Assembly: GCA_032821775.1 (NCBI GenBank)
Contig: JAVLRN010000001.1
Span: forward strand, 806,001 to 870,000
Length of the DNA: 64,000 nucleotides
DNA from: Sanguinoderma infundibulare
Taxonomy: Eukaryota; Basidiomycota; Agaricomycetes; Polyporales; Polyporaceae
Direction of reading: 5' to 3'
Part shown: piece after piece, positions 54,305-64,000 of the stretch
How positions within the stretch are numbered: position 1 is the first letter of the stretch
Layout: every line of letters begins with the position of its first letter
Position numbers and translations under genes: made by a program
Notes under the pieces: model-generated
Databases searched by the model: none
What the model was told of the DNA's origin: nothing
Seen by the model: the letters and a program-made list of their open reading frames with translations, nothing else

Positions 54305-57241
54305 CTACTCAAGCCTGCCAAGCTTTATCCGCTAAACCCTCAGGAGCATAACTCGCTAGATGGATGGATTGATGAGCAGGAAGCTAAGGGATACATTCGG
54401 AAGTCTAAAAGCCCTGCAGCGGCACCTGTCTTCTTTGTCAAGAAGAAGGATGGCAGTTTACATCTCGTGCAAGACTATCAAACCCTCAATACAGCAACCA
54501 AGAAAGACAAGTTTCCGATCCCTCGCATCCCTGACCTCATTGATCAACTCTCTCAGTCATCCATCTTCACCTCTCTAGACCTAAGGTGGGGATACAACAA
54601 TGTACGCATTCGAGAAGGTGATGAGGAGAAGGCAGCATTTATCACTCACCGAGGCCTATATGAGCCAACAGTTATGATGTTCGGCCTTTGCAATGCTCCA
54701 AGCACTTTTCAGGCCATGATGAACGAGATTCTCAAGGAGGAAATCACAACTGGCCATGTGGTAGTCTACATTGACAACATTCTCATCTTCATGGATGATC
54801 TCACTCTCCACCAGCAACTCACGGAAAGAGTACTGCAGAAGCTACAAGCCAACGACCTCTTCATCAAACCTGAAAAGTGCCATTTTGAACAGGCATCTGT
54901 AGAGTTTCTCGGCCTCATCATCTTGAAGGACTCAATCATGATGGACCCATCCAAGGTAGAGGGTGTCACAAACTGGCCAACACCAACAAAAGTCAAACAT
55001 GTGCAAGCCTTCCTCGGCCTTGCCAACTTCTACTGCTGTTTCATCAAGGACTTCTCAAAGCTCACTCGCCCTCTCACAATGCTCACCTGCAAGGATGCAC
55101 CTTGGCAATGGGGAGAAGCGTAGGAAATGGCTTTCCAAAGCCTCAAGACTGCATTTACCACAGCCCCGATCCTTCGAATTCCCAGCGACACTGCACCATT
55201 CTGTCTCGAGACTGACTCCTCGGACTTTGCAACTGGAGCAGTGCTTGAACAGCTAGGTGAGGATAACCTCTGGCACCCTGTAGCATTCTACTTCAAGTCC
55301 CTAAATGAGCATGAGCGAAACTATGAGATCTATGACAAGGAGCTGCTGGCGATTATACGAGCACTGAAGGAATATCGTCATTACTTGGAAGGACACCCTA
55401 TGCCAGTTGAGATCTGGTCAGACCATCTCAACCTCACCTACTTCCGCCAGGCCCAGAAGCTCACTCATCGTCAGGCTCGATGGAGTCTCTTCCTCACACA
55501 TTTCAACTTCACCCTGCTACACTGCCCTGGGAAGACAATACTCCGTGCGGATCCTCTGTCCAGGAGGCCAGATCATGAAAAGGGGGTAAGCAGCAATAAT
55601 GAAGGTCAGATGCTGCTGAAACCGGAGTTTTTCACCATCAAAGCAATCCAGCCGAGGCATGCCTCAGTTGTTGATGATGCCCAGTTACTTGAGAAAATCA
55701 AGAAGGCCCTCGAAGACGACAAGATGACCAAGGATTACAAGTCACTGCTCAACAGCAGTCCACAGGAGTTTGGAAAATCACTTCAGGAATGGAACTTCGA
55801 GAATGGTTTACTGCTACATAGGGGAAAAGTTTATGTTTCAAAGGACAGGGAGCTACGACTTGAGCTTCTCAAGCTTCACCATGACACAGTGCTCGCAGGA
55901 CACCCAGGTCGCTGGAAGACTCAAGAGCTCATCAGCCGTAACTACTGGTGGCCAGGAATGTCAGTCAATGTGAAGAAGTATGTCAAGGGATGTGACACTT
56001 GCCAAAGAAACAAAGCCTCACAACACCCTCCGTTTGACCTGCTACAGCCAAATGACGTCCCCGCTGGCCCTTGAGAAATCTGGAGCATTGACCTCATCAC
56101 CCAGCTTCCTCCATCAATCGACAAGCATGGCAATGTCTATACTGCTATAGTGGTGGTAGTGGACCAGTTAACCAAATGCTCCCATTTCTTTGCATGTGAC
56201 GACCACTTCTCAGCTGCCGATGCTGCAGACCTGATATACGAACAGATCTTGAAGCTCCATGGCATCCCCAGACAGATCATTTCGGACTGAGGAACACAGT
56301 TTGCAAGTGCAGCGTTTAAGGAGTTTTGCCGGAAACTAGGCATCCGAGCCTCAATGTCGACAGCATACCACCCTCAGACTGATGGGCAAACAGAACGGGT
56401 CAACCAGTCACTGGAACAGTACTTACGCATCTTCACTGAACACTGGCCAGATGACTGGGCCTCCCTCCTCTCCACTGCCGAGTTCTCCTATAACAATGCA
56501 GCACATGAGTCCACAGGGCTCTCCCCGTTCTTTGTGGAGTATGGTTATCACCCCAAAATGGCCCCAGATGTTCAAGGAGAGCTTGGTTTTCCGTCCCTAG
56601 AAGACATCTTCCAGTACCGTGCTGAAGCTCGAGAACAGGCACAAGCATCCATGACCCTTGCTGCAGAGCGAATAAAATGATACTATGATCAGCACAAGGA
56701 AGCTGTCCCATTCAAGGTTGGAGACAAGGTTATGCTCAAAGGGAAGGACCTCAAGATCAAACAGTCAGCAGCCAAGCTGTCTGCCAAGAACTTTGGTCCC
56801 TATGAGATTGTCGAACAAGTTGGTCCTGTCAACTTCCGTCTTCAGCTCCCCCCTAGCAACAAGGTACACCCTGTCTTCCATGCCTCCAAACTCATTCCCT
56901 ACCATGAGGATGAGATTGGCAACCGCAACCCATCAAAGCCAGGGCCAATAGAAGTGGAAGGACATGATGAGTTTGAGGTAGAGAAAATTCTCGACTCCAA
57001 GGTTGCCTATGGATACGTTCAGTACCTTGTGAAATGGCTTGGGTATGATGACAGTGAAGCCACATGGGAGCCTGTACAACATGTCAAACACTGCAAGGAG
57101 CTGGTCAACGAGTTCCATGCTGCACACCCCAATGCTGTCCAGCCTATCTCTCTCACCAATCCCCGGCCAGTACATGCACAGTTCAATCATCATATTTGGA
57201 ATGTCCACTTCACAGGAGCTCAGGTCTTGAAGAGGGGGTAG
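54305..57241 (+). pseudogene. pol: Element C Pol, part 2 (RT, RNase H, integrase, chromodomain)
   Basis: One frame to TAG 57239, broken by TAG 55121 and TGA 56072, 56288 and 56678. Reverse transcriptase spans about 54330-54900; the YxDD motif reads YIDN (VVVYIDNILIF), which would abolish catalysis. RNase H follows (about 55150-55560, DSSDFATGAVL ... DPLSRRP), then the integrase zinc domain (HHDTVLAGHPG ... CDTCQRNK), the core with D, D and E motifs (WSIDLITQLP, IISD-GTQFAS, HPQTDGQTERVNQ), a GPY module, and a chromodomain near 56960-57110 (YLVKWLGYDDSEATWEP). Chromodomain gypsy elements often target heterochromatin. Confidence 0.9.
57229..57241 (+). promoter_or_regulatory. C polypurine tract
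   Basis: GAAGAGGGGGTAG lies directly before the 3' LTR; it also codes the last residues of pol. Confidence 0.75.
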
Positions 57242-57715
57242 TGTCATGGTTTTTCGCACCACGTTTGGCAATGTTTCATTTCTGAAGGTCAGCACAGCCT
57301 GGGCAGTGTTTATCATTATCTTATCTCTCAGGGCCGGTCTGGGAGGAGCCCGGTTCTGACCCATCATTGGTCATTGTTATGTAAATAGGTTCCCTTATTG
57401 TTCTCCAGCCTCATGGCAGCCTCATGGTAGCCTCATTGTTCCCTCATGTATGTGCCAAACACGGCCACATAGAACATGGTCTGTGCACCCTTCTGTAATA
57501 GTATATAAGGGCTGTGAGGTGGGCTCAGAGACCTTAGATTCTGTCTCTTGTTCTCTTCCCCCTCCACTGTAGGCAGCTTAACAGCCCCTGCCACCACTTG
57601 TCTCCTCACCTAGACAATCCATCCTCTTTGCCTCTGCCCACTCTACTGTGTGTCAGCCCACACCAGTAAGCTCTGTTTTTGTTTTTGTTTGTGGTGCAGT
57701 CGCTCGGCTGTGACA
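57242..57715 (+). mobile_element. C 3' LTR
   Basis: 474 bp, almost identical to 49927-50400, followed by the CCTCC duplication at 57716-57720. Confidence 0.92.
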
Positions 57716-57720
57716 CCTCC

Positions 57721-58649
57721 CATGCAGGCTTGATTTATTGCTCTTGTACACAAGCTAGTGAGTTATAATTCAGACTGTTCTATGTGTCCCCACTCATATA
57801 GTTGTAGGGTCAGCTTGGCATGGTCCAACACTGATACAAGATATTGTGCTCTGTGTTATCAGAGCTCTCTCATCTAGCCATTGAGAAGGTGCCAGCCAGG
57901 TACAACATTTTAGCCGCTGTTGATCTCGTATTCCACAAGACAGTTGTTTTTATGCAATCCAACCAGCACTGAGTGTCTGCTGGTGAGAATGTAGATCTCA
58001 TCCCAGAATTGTAGAGGCTAGTTGAGCATTTGGCATTCTTAGAGATTGAGGACCTCAAGTTGATGGTTCACAAGTTTGTCGAGTCCCAGGCAGTAGTGGT
58101 GGTTAGAATGTTAGGTACAGCCCTTGATCTAGGAAGTGGAGCAGCCAGTGAGTAGAAGGCATGGTTAGGCTCAATAGTCAAATGTCAAGGCATATGATGT
58201 ATCAGGCCTGGGTCATCTCTCAAAGTCCTGTAATATTTTATTGTCTCCTATGACAGCCAAAACTGGTGCAATAATTGCCTATCATAGTGTTTGGTGTCCA
58301 ATTCCATGTGCTTGTGACTTATACCATGGGTATGGCACCTGCCATATGTACACATGATCACATGTGCACATTATACATTGTGTGATAGGGTGGGCTGGTG
58401 CTGTGCCAATCATGTTCAGACCCCTGATCACTCATAGTTGTGGACAGAGCTTCACTTGTCAGCACTTGGCAGCCACTGTTCACCTGTTGCAGATTATTAT
58501 TGATGTTTCAAAGCCTTGAGGTGAGGGGGACAATTTACAAGGTCACCACTTCATTAGTGCCCTAGTGTGCAATTGAGTGCTGATGTCGCCCTCACCTTCT
58601 GCTTCTGTGGTTCTTAAATGAGTGCTCTGTCAATTGCATCTGCCCATCT
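57721..58649. other. No gene recognised
   Basis: The first 12 bases (CATGCAGGCTTG...) close the old open frame that started at 4714. The rest is AT-rich with short frames only. Confidence 0.45.
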
Positions 58650-58657
58650 GTGCCCAG

Positions 58658-58925
58658 CATGTCAACATCTTCGAATGACAAGCTTCCAACTAACATTGAC
58701 TTCTTCGACCCTCTTTCTTTCGAGTCTTTTGTTGATGAGCAGATGCAGGTGTCCTCTCTTCTCAATCCACAAATGTGTGCTCTTGTTTCTGCAGGTATTG
58801 AAGGTTTTGCCACCTCTATCGAGAGTGGCAATTTTGATGAGAATGAGCTTTGCAAGAAGCTCAGAGCCATCTTCTATCACATTGTACATTGTTTTAGGTT
58901 TGTGGCCCAGTTTACTTTCATTTAG
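58658..58925 (+). CDS. Short hypothetical exon
   Basis: An ATG-started frame (MSTSSNDKLPTNIDF) of about 88 codons encodes an acidic, helical peptide (FESFVDEQMQVSSLL ... NFDENELCKKLRAIF). Donor- and acceptor-like sites follow (GTACAT near 58883, TTGCTAG near 58953), so it may be the first exon of a longer, decayed gene. Its plan recalls the exons at 3019 and 3956, but similarity is too weak to call a family. Confidence 0.35.
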
Positions 58926-59311
58926 AACTAAGGAATCCTCTGCACTTTGCTAGGAGACATTATGCCATATGTGCAGAATGACTGACAGCACTGAGCTGTG
59001 GTTTGATGCCCTCCATACTAAGGTCTGCACCATCCCAGGCATGATATGGTCAGTGGCAGACTAGCAATAAGCCTTAGACTGGAAGGGTGAATACCAACTC
59101 GAAGCTGAGGATCCCCCAGCTTCAAAGTGGCTGTATATATACTGCTGCAGCCTAAGGCTGACTAACCTAGCATGTGATACATGAGTAATACTAAGGAAGG
59201 TGCTGAAATGCCATAGAATGTTCAATCAGCATATGCTGAGTAATGAGTGACTAAAGGTAGATAGGTAAGCAGCCTGGTCATATGCACATGATATTCATAA
59301 TATTCGTAACA
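58926..59311 (-). other. Probable 3' LTR region of element D
   Basis: Read on the minus strand from 59311, TGTTACGAATATTATG follows a polypurine tract and leads into a segment with TATATATA near 59140. This is where D's 3' LTR should be. The outer LTR border and a target duplication were not found. Confidence 0.4.
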
Positions 59312-59329
59312 TTATCCCCCTCTTTAGCA
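59312..59329 (-). promoter_or_regulatory. Candidate polypurine tract of element D
   Basis: On the minus strand AAAGAGGGGGATAA lies just before a TGTTACG start. Position and composition fit an LTR-element polypurine tract. Confidence 0.5.
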
Positions 59330-59728
59330 TCAAGTCCTCTGGATGCATATGGAGTGAAAAGTAAAGCTGTAGTCGTTACTACCTAAGATTTCCTAGTAAT
59401 TCTAGTCATCAGATAATTAAGGTGAACTAAAATCCACCTGAAAAACTAAATGAGTGGACTGGAGGGCATAATTCCTTTACTGTTAGGGGTTTGTTTTGAG
59501 GAATGCCATTTCTCTAAAGTGATATAATATGGAGATCTCTGCATGAGATTTTCTCACATCTTCAATGACTATTAAAAAAATAGATATAGTAATTGATTAA
59601 TCAAGGGTCTGTGTACGAATATAGTGTAATGTATGACTTTTCTGTTCATTCATAGCAGTAGGATTCTTAGATTTTCATCTGTCATAGAGTTTGGTTCAAT
59701 AGTTTCAAGAGTCTATATTGTAAAGATA

Positions 59729-62700
59729 TCATCTATCATCTTTGTCCATAGCGGAGAGTATAAAATGAGTATGTATGTGTGGAGTGAACTTGTTGGCTGT
59801 GTAAAAAGCAGTAACAAACTTCTTAGCTTCATCCATGTAAAGTTCATCTGCATCTGATGGAACCCATTCTTGATCAGCATGTGTGAGTCCACACCATTGA
59901 ACTAGGTAATGAACTTTGCAAGCACAATTCAAACCCTTGTATAATCTTTGATTTCAGAACTGCTTCAACTTCTCATTCAGGCTCTAGAAGAGTAGGGACT
60001 TCTCAACTAGCCTTTGCTTGGTTTGGAAATTTGAGGTCATATGCAGAGGTCAAAAGAACTTTGTTAAACATGGGGTGTTTGAGCGTTCACTTGGGTGGTA
60101 ACTTTAAGTGATATGCACTAGCTCTGATCTTCTCAGCTATCTGGAAAGGACCGTAGTGCTTATCCTCTAGCTTCTTGTTTGGATGAGCAGTGGAGAAATC
60201 TCATGTATCTATGTACTTTATCACCTATCTTGTACTCCTATGCAGGTCATCAATGCTTATCATAATGCCACTTCATAGTGCCTTGCACTATCTCCAGCAC
60301 TTGTTCGGCCTGCTTCTCAATGCACTGCATTTGCTCAGTGAACTGCTTGGCAGACTCATTGATATCATCCTGCAATGTCTTGACTCTGGTATTGGGATGA
60401 TGACCATAAGTCATAAAGAAAGGGGACATCCCTGTGGACACTTGTACACAACATCGGTAGGCAAACTCAGCTAATGGTAACCATTCGATCTAATCATCTT
60501 GCCTATAGTTGAAGATTCATAGATATGTCTGGATCTCCTGATTCATGCACTCAGTTTGCCTGTCTATTTGGGGACGATAGGCTGTGCTAGGGTTGCCTTC
60601 TATCCCTAACTGATGATAGACTTCTTTGGTAAAAAATGACATGAGTGTAGGGCCTCAGTCTGACCATATGCACTTAGGCAGGCTGTGGGGAACAACTATA
60701 TATTTGATGAAAAGCCAAGCTTGTCCTTTCAAGTCTAATGTCTTTGAGCAGGGAATAGCAATGTAGTTCTTTGACTTTATATCAATGAAGACCAAGATAG
60801 CATCATATCCATTGCAGTTGAAAAGTCCAGTCATATAGTCCATGGTAATGAATTGCCAGTTCTGATTGGGAATAGGATTGAGATTGAGTGGTGTGGCACA
60901 TGGTTGATGATCAATCTTGATGTACTGACACATGTGGCATCTGGCAATGTACTTGATTACGTCTTTTCAAATGAAAGGCCACCAATAAGATTTGGAGATC
61001 AGATCTTGTGTCTTGACTACATCTGGATGTCCAGCTGCGATCAAATTGTGATGTGATGTGATAACATGTTTATGAAGTTTCAAGTGATTTGGAATGACCA
61101 TCTTCTCTCTCCTGTAGATTAAGCCATCCTCAGCTAATTTCCAATCATTGTCCTTTCCTACTTTCTCAATGACAGATCGGTCATAAAGTTTAATGTGTGT
61201 CAAACACATTTCCTTTATATTGTGTGTCCCATCTATTGTATAAGAAGCCACAAACCAGTGTTCTTTGAGCATAGTACAGTCTTTGACCATGGAACCTATC
61301 TTGTGATCCATGTATCTAGACAGTGCATCTACTTTGTCCATTGTACAACCTGGTTTGTAAATTAACTTGAAATGATAATTAGAGAGAATTGTTGATCAAT
61401 GCACTTGTCAAGTGTTTAGTTGTTGTGGTTTTTAAAAGTATTCGAGATTTTTGTGGTCATTATACATCTTAAATTTATGCACATTTTGAAGGAAATGATG
61501 CCACTCTGGAATTGCAGTAATAACCAACATCTCTCTATCTCAAATCTCATAGTTTTATTGTGCAGGTTGTAAGAAATGTGATAGGAAGACAATAGGTTTT
61601 CAAAATCCATCCTGCTTCTGCAAGAGCTCAGCTCTGATCATGAAGTTCGAGGCATCGCATTCTACCTTGAAGGGATCTGTGTCATTTGATATGGCAAGCA
61701 TGGGGGTGTGAGTGATCACGTATTTGATGAGCTGATGCTCGAGAGTCCAGGACTATTCATTAATACCCATGAGACAATTCAATGGTTCAGCAGTCTTTGA
61801 GAAGTCCTTAATAAACCATCTATAGAAGTTTGCAAATCTGAGAAAACCTTGTACATTATGTTTGCACATGGGGACTGGCCAATTAGTAATACCTTTAATC
61901 TTGCCCAGATCTATGCAGATTAATCCAGGGGTGATGATGTGACCTAAGTACTTAGTTTCTTGTGTTTTAAATTCACACTTCTGGGGTTTACATATAAGGT
62001 GATTGTCTCGAAGGATCTAAAGAACTTGTCAAACAATGTGTCTATGCTCTACCAAATCAGCTGTGCAGATGATGATATCGTTCAAATACACAATGACTTT
62101 TTCATGAAGAATCAGATCTTGAAAGATTGTGTTCATCATTGTTTGAAAAGTAGCAGGGGAATTTATTAAGCTGAAGAACATGACAAGAGGTTCGTATAAG
62201 CCACAATTTGTGATAAACACTGCTTTTTCCTCATTGCCATCGACTATTCGAATATTATTGTATCCCCAGCATATGTCAAACTTAGCATAGTATTTGACAC
62301 CTTTTAACTGATCTAAATTTTTTTGCATTAGAGGGAGGGGGTACACATTTTTCTTAGTCATAGTGTTCAGCTGCCAATAGTCCTGAACAGGATGCAGCTT
62401 CCCATCCTTTTTCTTGACAAAGAAGAACAGTGCTTCCCATGGAGATTTTAAATGACAAATTCAATCCATGGCAAGATTTTCCTCTAAGAAGATATCTAAG
62501 GCATTCTGTTCATCTTGGGTCATGGGGTATAATTTACCACAATAAGGTTTAGCACCTTCAACTACCTCAATGGTATAATCATAAGACCATCATTCAGAAA
62601 GAGTAAAGAACATCACTTCATCAAAAACTTCACAGAAATCTCGATACTGTTCTGGGGCCATTTTCTCAAATATGAATTCCTTCTTGACCTCATTCTGCTT

Positions 62701-62820
62701 GATCATGATTTCTATAGCTACAGAGATTTTGGTGTGAATCTGAACTGATTGGGCTTTAAGCCACAATCGTACATTAAGGGAGAATACTCATTCACTAGTG
62801 CTAACAATGTGTTGGCAAGT
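59729..62820 (-). pseudogene. pol: Element D Pol (decayed Ty3/gypsy, chromodomain type)
   Basis: Many frameshifts and stops, but the domains are in order on the minus strand. Reverse transcriptase is at 62361-62029 (KFDICWGYNNIRI, catalytic motif changed to YLND). RNase H and zinc domain remnants lie at 61610-60967 (VDALSRYMDH, HHNLIAAGHP, SKSYWWPF), the integrase core at 60933-60655 (NWQFITMDYMTGLFNC), the integrase C-terminal part at 60441-60250 and a chromodomain remnant at 59932-59729 (VHYLVQWCGLTHADQEWVPS). The copy is AT-rich and older than A, B and C. Confidence 0.85.
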
Positions 62821-62822
62821 AC

Positions 62823-63173
62823 TCAGACATTGGTTGAACTTGACTGTCTTATTCTTTCAATGTATTGATGGATTGTGGTGCTCAATCCAGTCATGTAAAT
62901 GTCCATCTTACCTAAATCAGTAATCAAGAGCGGGATGTGCTCAGCATGATTTTCAATTATGAGTTCTATGTCAACATAATATGTGATTTGGCCACCCATG
63001 TTGGAAGATCCATCAGCATTGAACACATCAATAGGATGTGGAAATGGCTTAGGCATCAAGCCTGCATGCTGAATGAAGTTTCTATTGATATAAAAACCAG
63101 TGCATCCTGTATCCATGAGAGCCTTGGTGTCATAAATCTGAAGAGTTTCCAAGTTTTTAATTATAATAAGCAT
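62823..63173 (-). pseudogene. pol: Element D protease region
   Basis: A 116-codon open segment with ALMDTGCTGFYINR, the D-T-G of a retroviral-type aspartic protease, then IPLLITDLGKMDIYMTGL. It sits directly upstream of D's reverse transcriptase in the transcribed direction. Confidence 0.8.
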
Positions 63174-64000
63174 GTCCAGTTGTTTGGTACTGGTGCCTCA
63201 TACTACCTTGAAGTACATGGAACCATAGGACATTACCTGAATGATGTTACTGGGTTTGGATTTTAACTTTGTCACATACACAGATTTTTTACATATTTTT
63301 GTATTTTTGGAAGAGAAATTAAGCATGGATTTCTGTCCACCATGCTGATCATTGCCTGTATGTTGGCCCCAATGATCAGACATCTCTTCGGTGAATATAA
63401 GGTTATATAGCTGGATATGGTGGGGAATAGTGGTTGAGTCTGGTGAATAAGTAGGCATATCTATAGCACAATCTGGAATGGGTATATCCAAATTCAAAAC
63501 AGAAAAATAATTATTGTACAGTGTTGAGCAAGATGTATGTGCACTCACATCTGCTCATAGGAAAAAAGTGATTCATCAATCTCATTCATGAACTGGGATC
63601 TGACATCTGCATATCTATCCTTATAGTGGTCCTGCTCCAGCTCGGTGTGGTATCCAGGTAACTCCAGCCCAGACATCTGCACAATGAAGTCCTTGAGGTT
63701 TTTGGCTGCAAACTGCTGAAGTTCCATTAAAAAGGGTTCCCAGTTGTCTCATTCTGCTCTGCTTTGCACTGCACTTCCAACATGGACATGCCCTGAGCTG
63801 ATTGATGTCCATTGGCTGACCTCTTTCACCATATGTAACATCAGTGCCAGTCTGCATATCTCCACATCATAGAAAGCAAAGGCAGTCTCACTGGTTGCAG
63901 ATAGAACTGAGGTTGTCAAGGGGCATAGTACAGTTGAATATAGCATGGTTGGTGCAGAAGATATTGTGGTGGTGGATACTGTGGGGCAGTATATTGTTGC
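63174..64000 (-). pseudogene. gag: Element D Gag C-terminal region, cut by window edge
   Basis: Short minus-strand frames (63198-63548, 63545-63727 and beyond) lie where Gag should be. No cysteine knuckle is clear. D's 5' half and 5' LTR must lie past 64000. Confidence 0.5.

Larger units (their letters stand above)
49927..57715 (+). mobile_element. Ty3/gypsy-like LTR retrotransposon C (chromodomain type)
   Basis: Two 474-bp LTRs (49927-50400 and 57242-57715; TGTCATGG...CTGTGACA) differ at about nine positions, all in the first 120 bp of what I compared. CCTCC at 49922-49926 and 57716-57720 is a perfect 5-bp target duplication. Inside are a long leader, gag, protease, reverse transcriptase, RNase H, integrase and a terminal chromodomain. 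A 671-bp MITE splits pol. At least seven stop codons and a changed catalytic motif show it is dead despite its young LTRs. Confidence 0.93.

Overview
The window is eukaryotic and looks like a basidiomycete, most likely an agaricomycete. The grounds are about 50-bp GT-AG introns that join frames exactly, a CxC2-type KDZ transposase, and Ty3/gypsy families typical of that group. I saw no rRNA, tRNA, CRISPR array or operon. Almost the whole window is a nest of mobile elements built up in layers.

Layout. (1) 1-4799: old, AT-rich DNA with two decayed hypothetical genes and one decayed hAT-like MITE. (2) 4800-5806, continued at 49826-49835: an old solo LTR of family B. (3) 5807-49821: Ty3/gypsy element B, inserted 10 bp from the end of that solo LTR. 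B would be about 12.6 kb alone but is swollen by three insertions: element A (6619-17938, an 11.3-kb gypsy in B's 5' LTR), a 417-bp MITE (22594-23010) in B's reverse transcriptase, and a 19.6-kb DNA transposon (24627-44236) in B's integrase. Removing each insertion plus one target duplication restores B's frame or LTR. (4) 49927-57715: Ty3/gypsy element C with 98%-like LTRs, a perfect 5-bp duplication and a chromodomain; its pol is split by a second MITE (53626-54296). (5) 57716-59311: old sequence with one short hypothetical exon. (6) 59312-64000: a decayed minus-strand gypsy (D) running off the window.

The 19.6-kb transposon is the most interesting object. It has about 60-bp imperfect inverted ends, clustered GGATTATCC-like motifs next to both ends, a 7-bp duplication (CTTTTCC), and a KDZ transposase gene whose 11 exons join without a stop (1153 aa). 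Its cargo is a 750-aa protein with a homeodomain-like helix (one nonsense codon), an intact 451-aa protein ending in two SUMO-interacting motifs, a RING-finger protein with its own SUMO-interacting motif, an intact 160-aa protein, a 645-aa protein (one nonsense codon) and a captured fragment of the mitochondrial ATP synthase alpha gene. Three transcription units inside it share a promoter/leader module. A 2.8-kb, apparently perfect palindrome sits inside the cargo.

Elements A and B are related but clearly diverged. Both carry, between pol and the 3' LTR, a spliced gene on the opposite strand encoding a six-cysteine zinc-cluster-like motif. Both inserted at a CCGTGCAC sequence with a 4-bp duplication. 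Disabling changes throughout are mostly TGA codons where CGA is expected, which fits C-to-T mutation. All identity figures are by eye; no alignment or database search was run.
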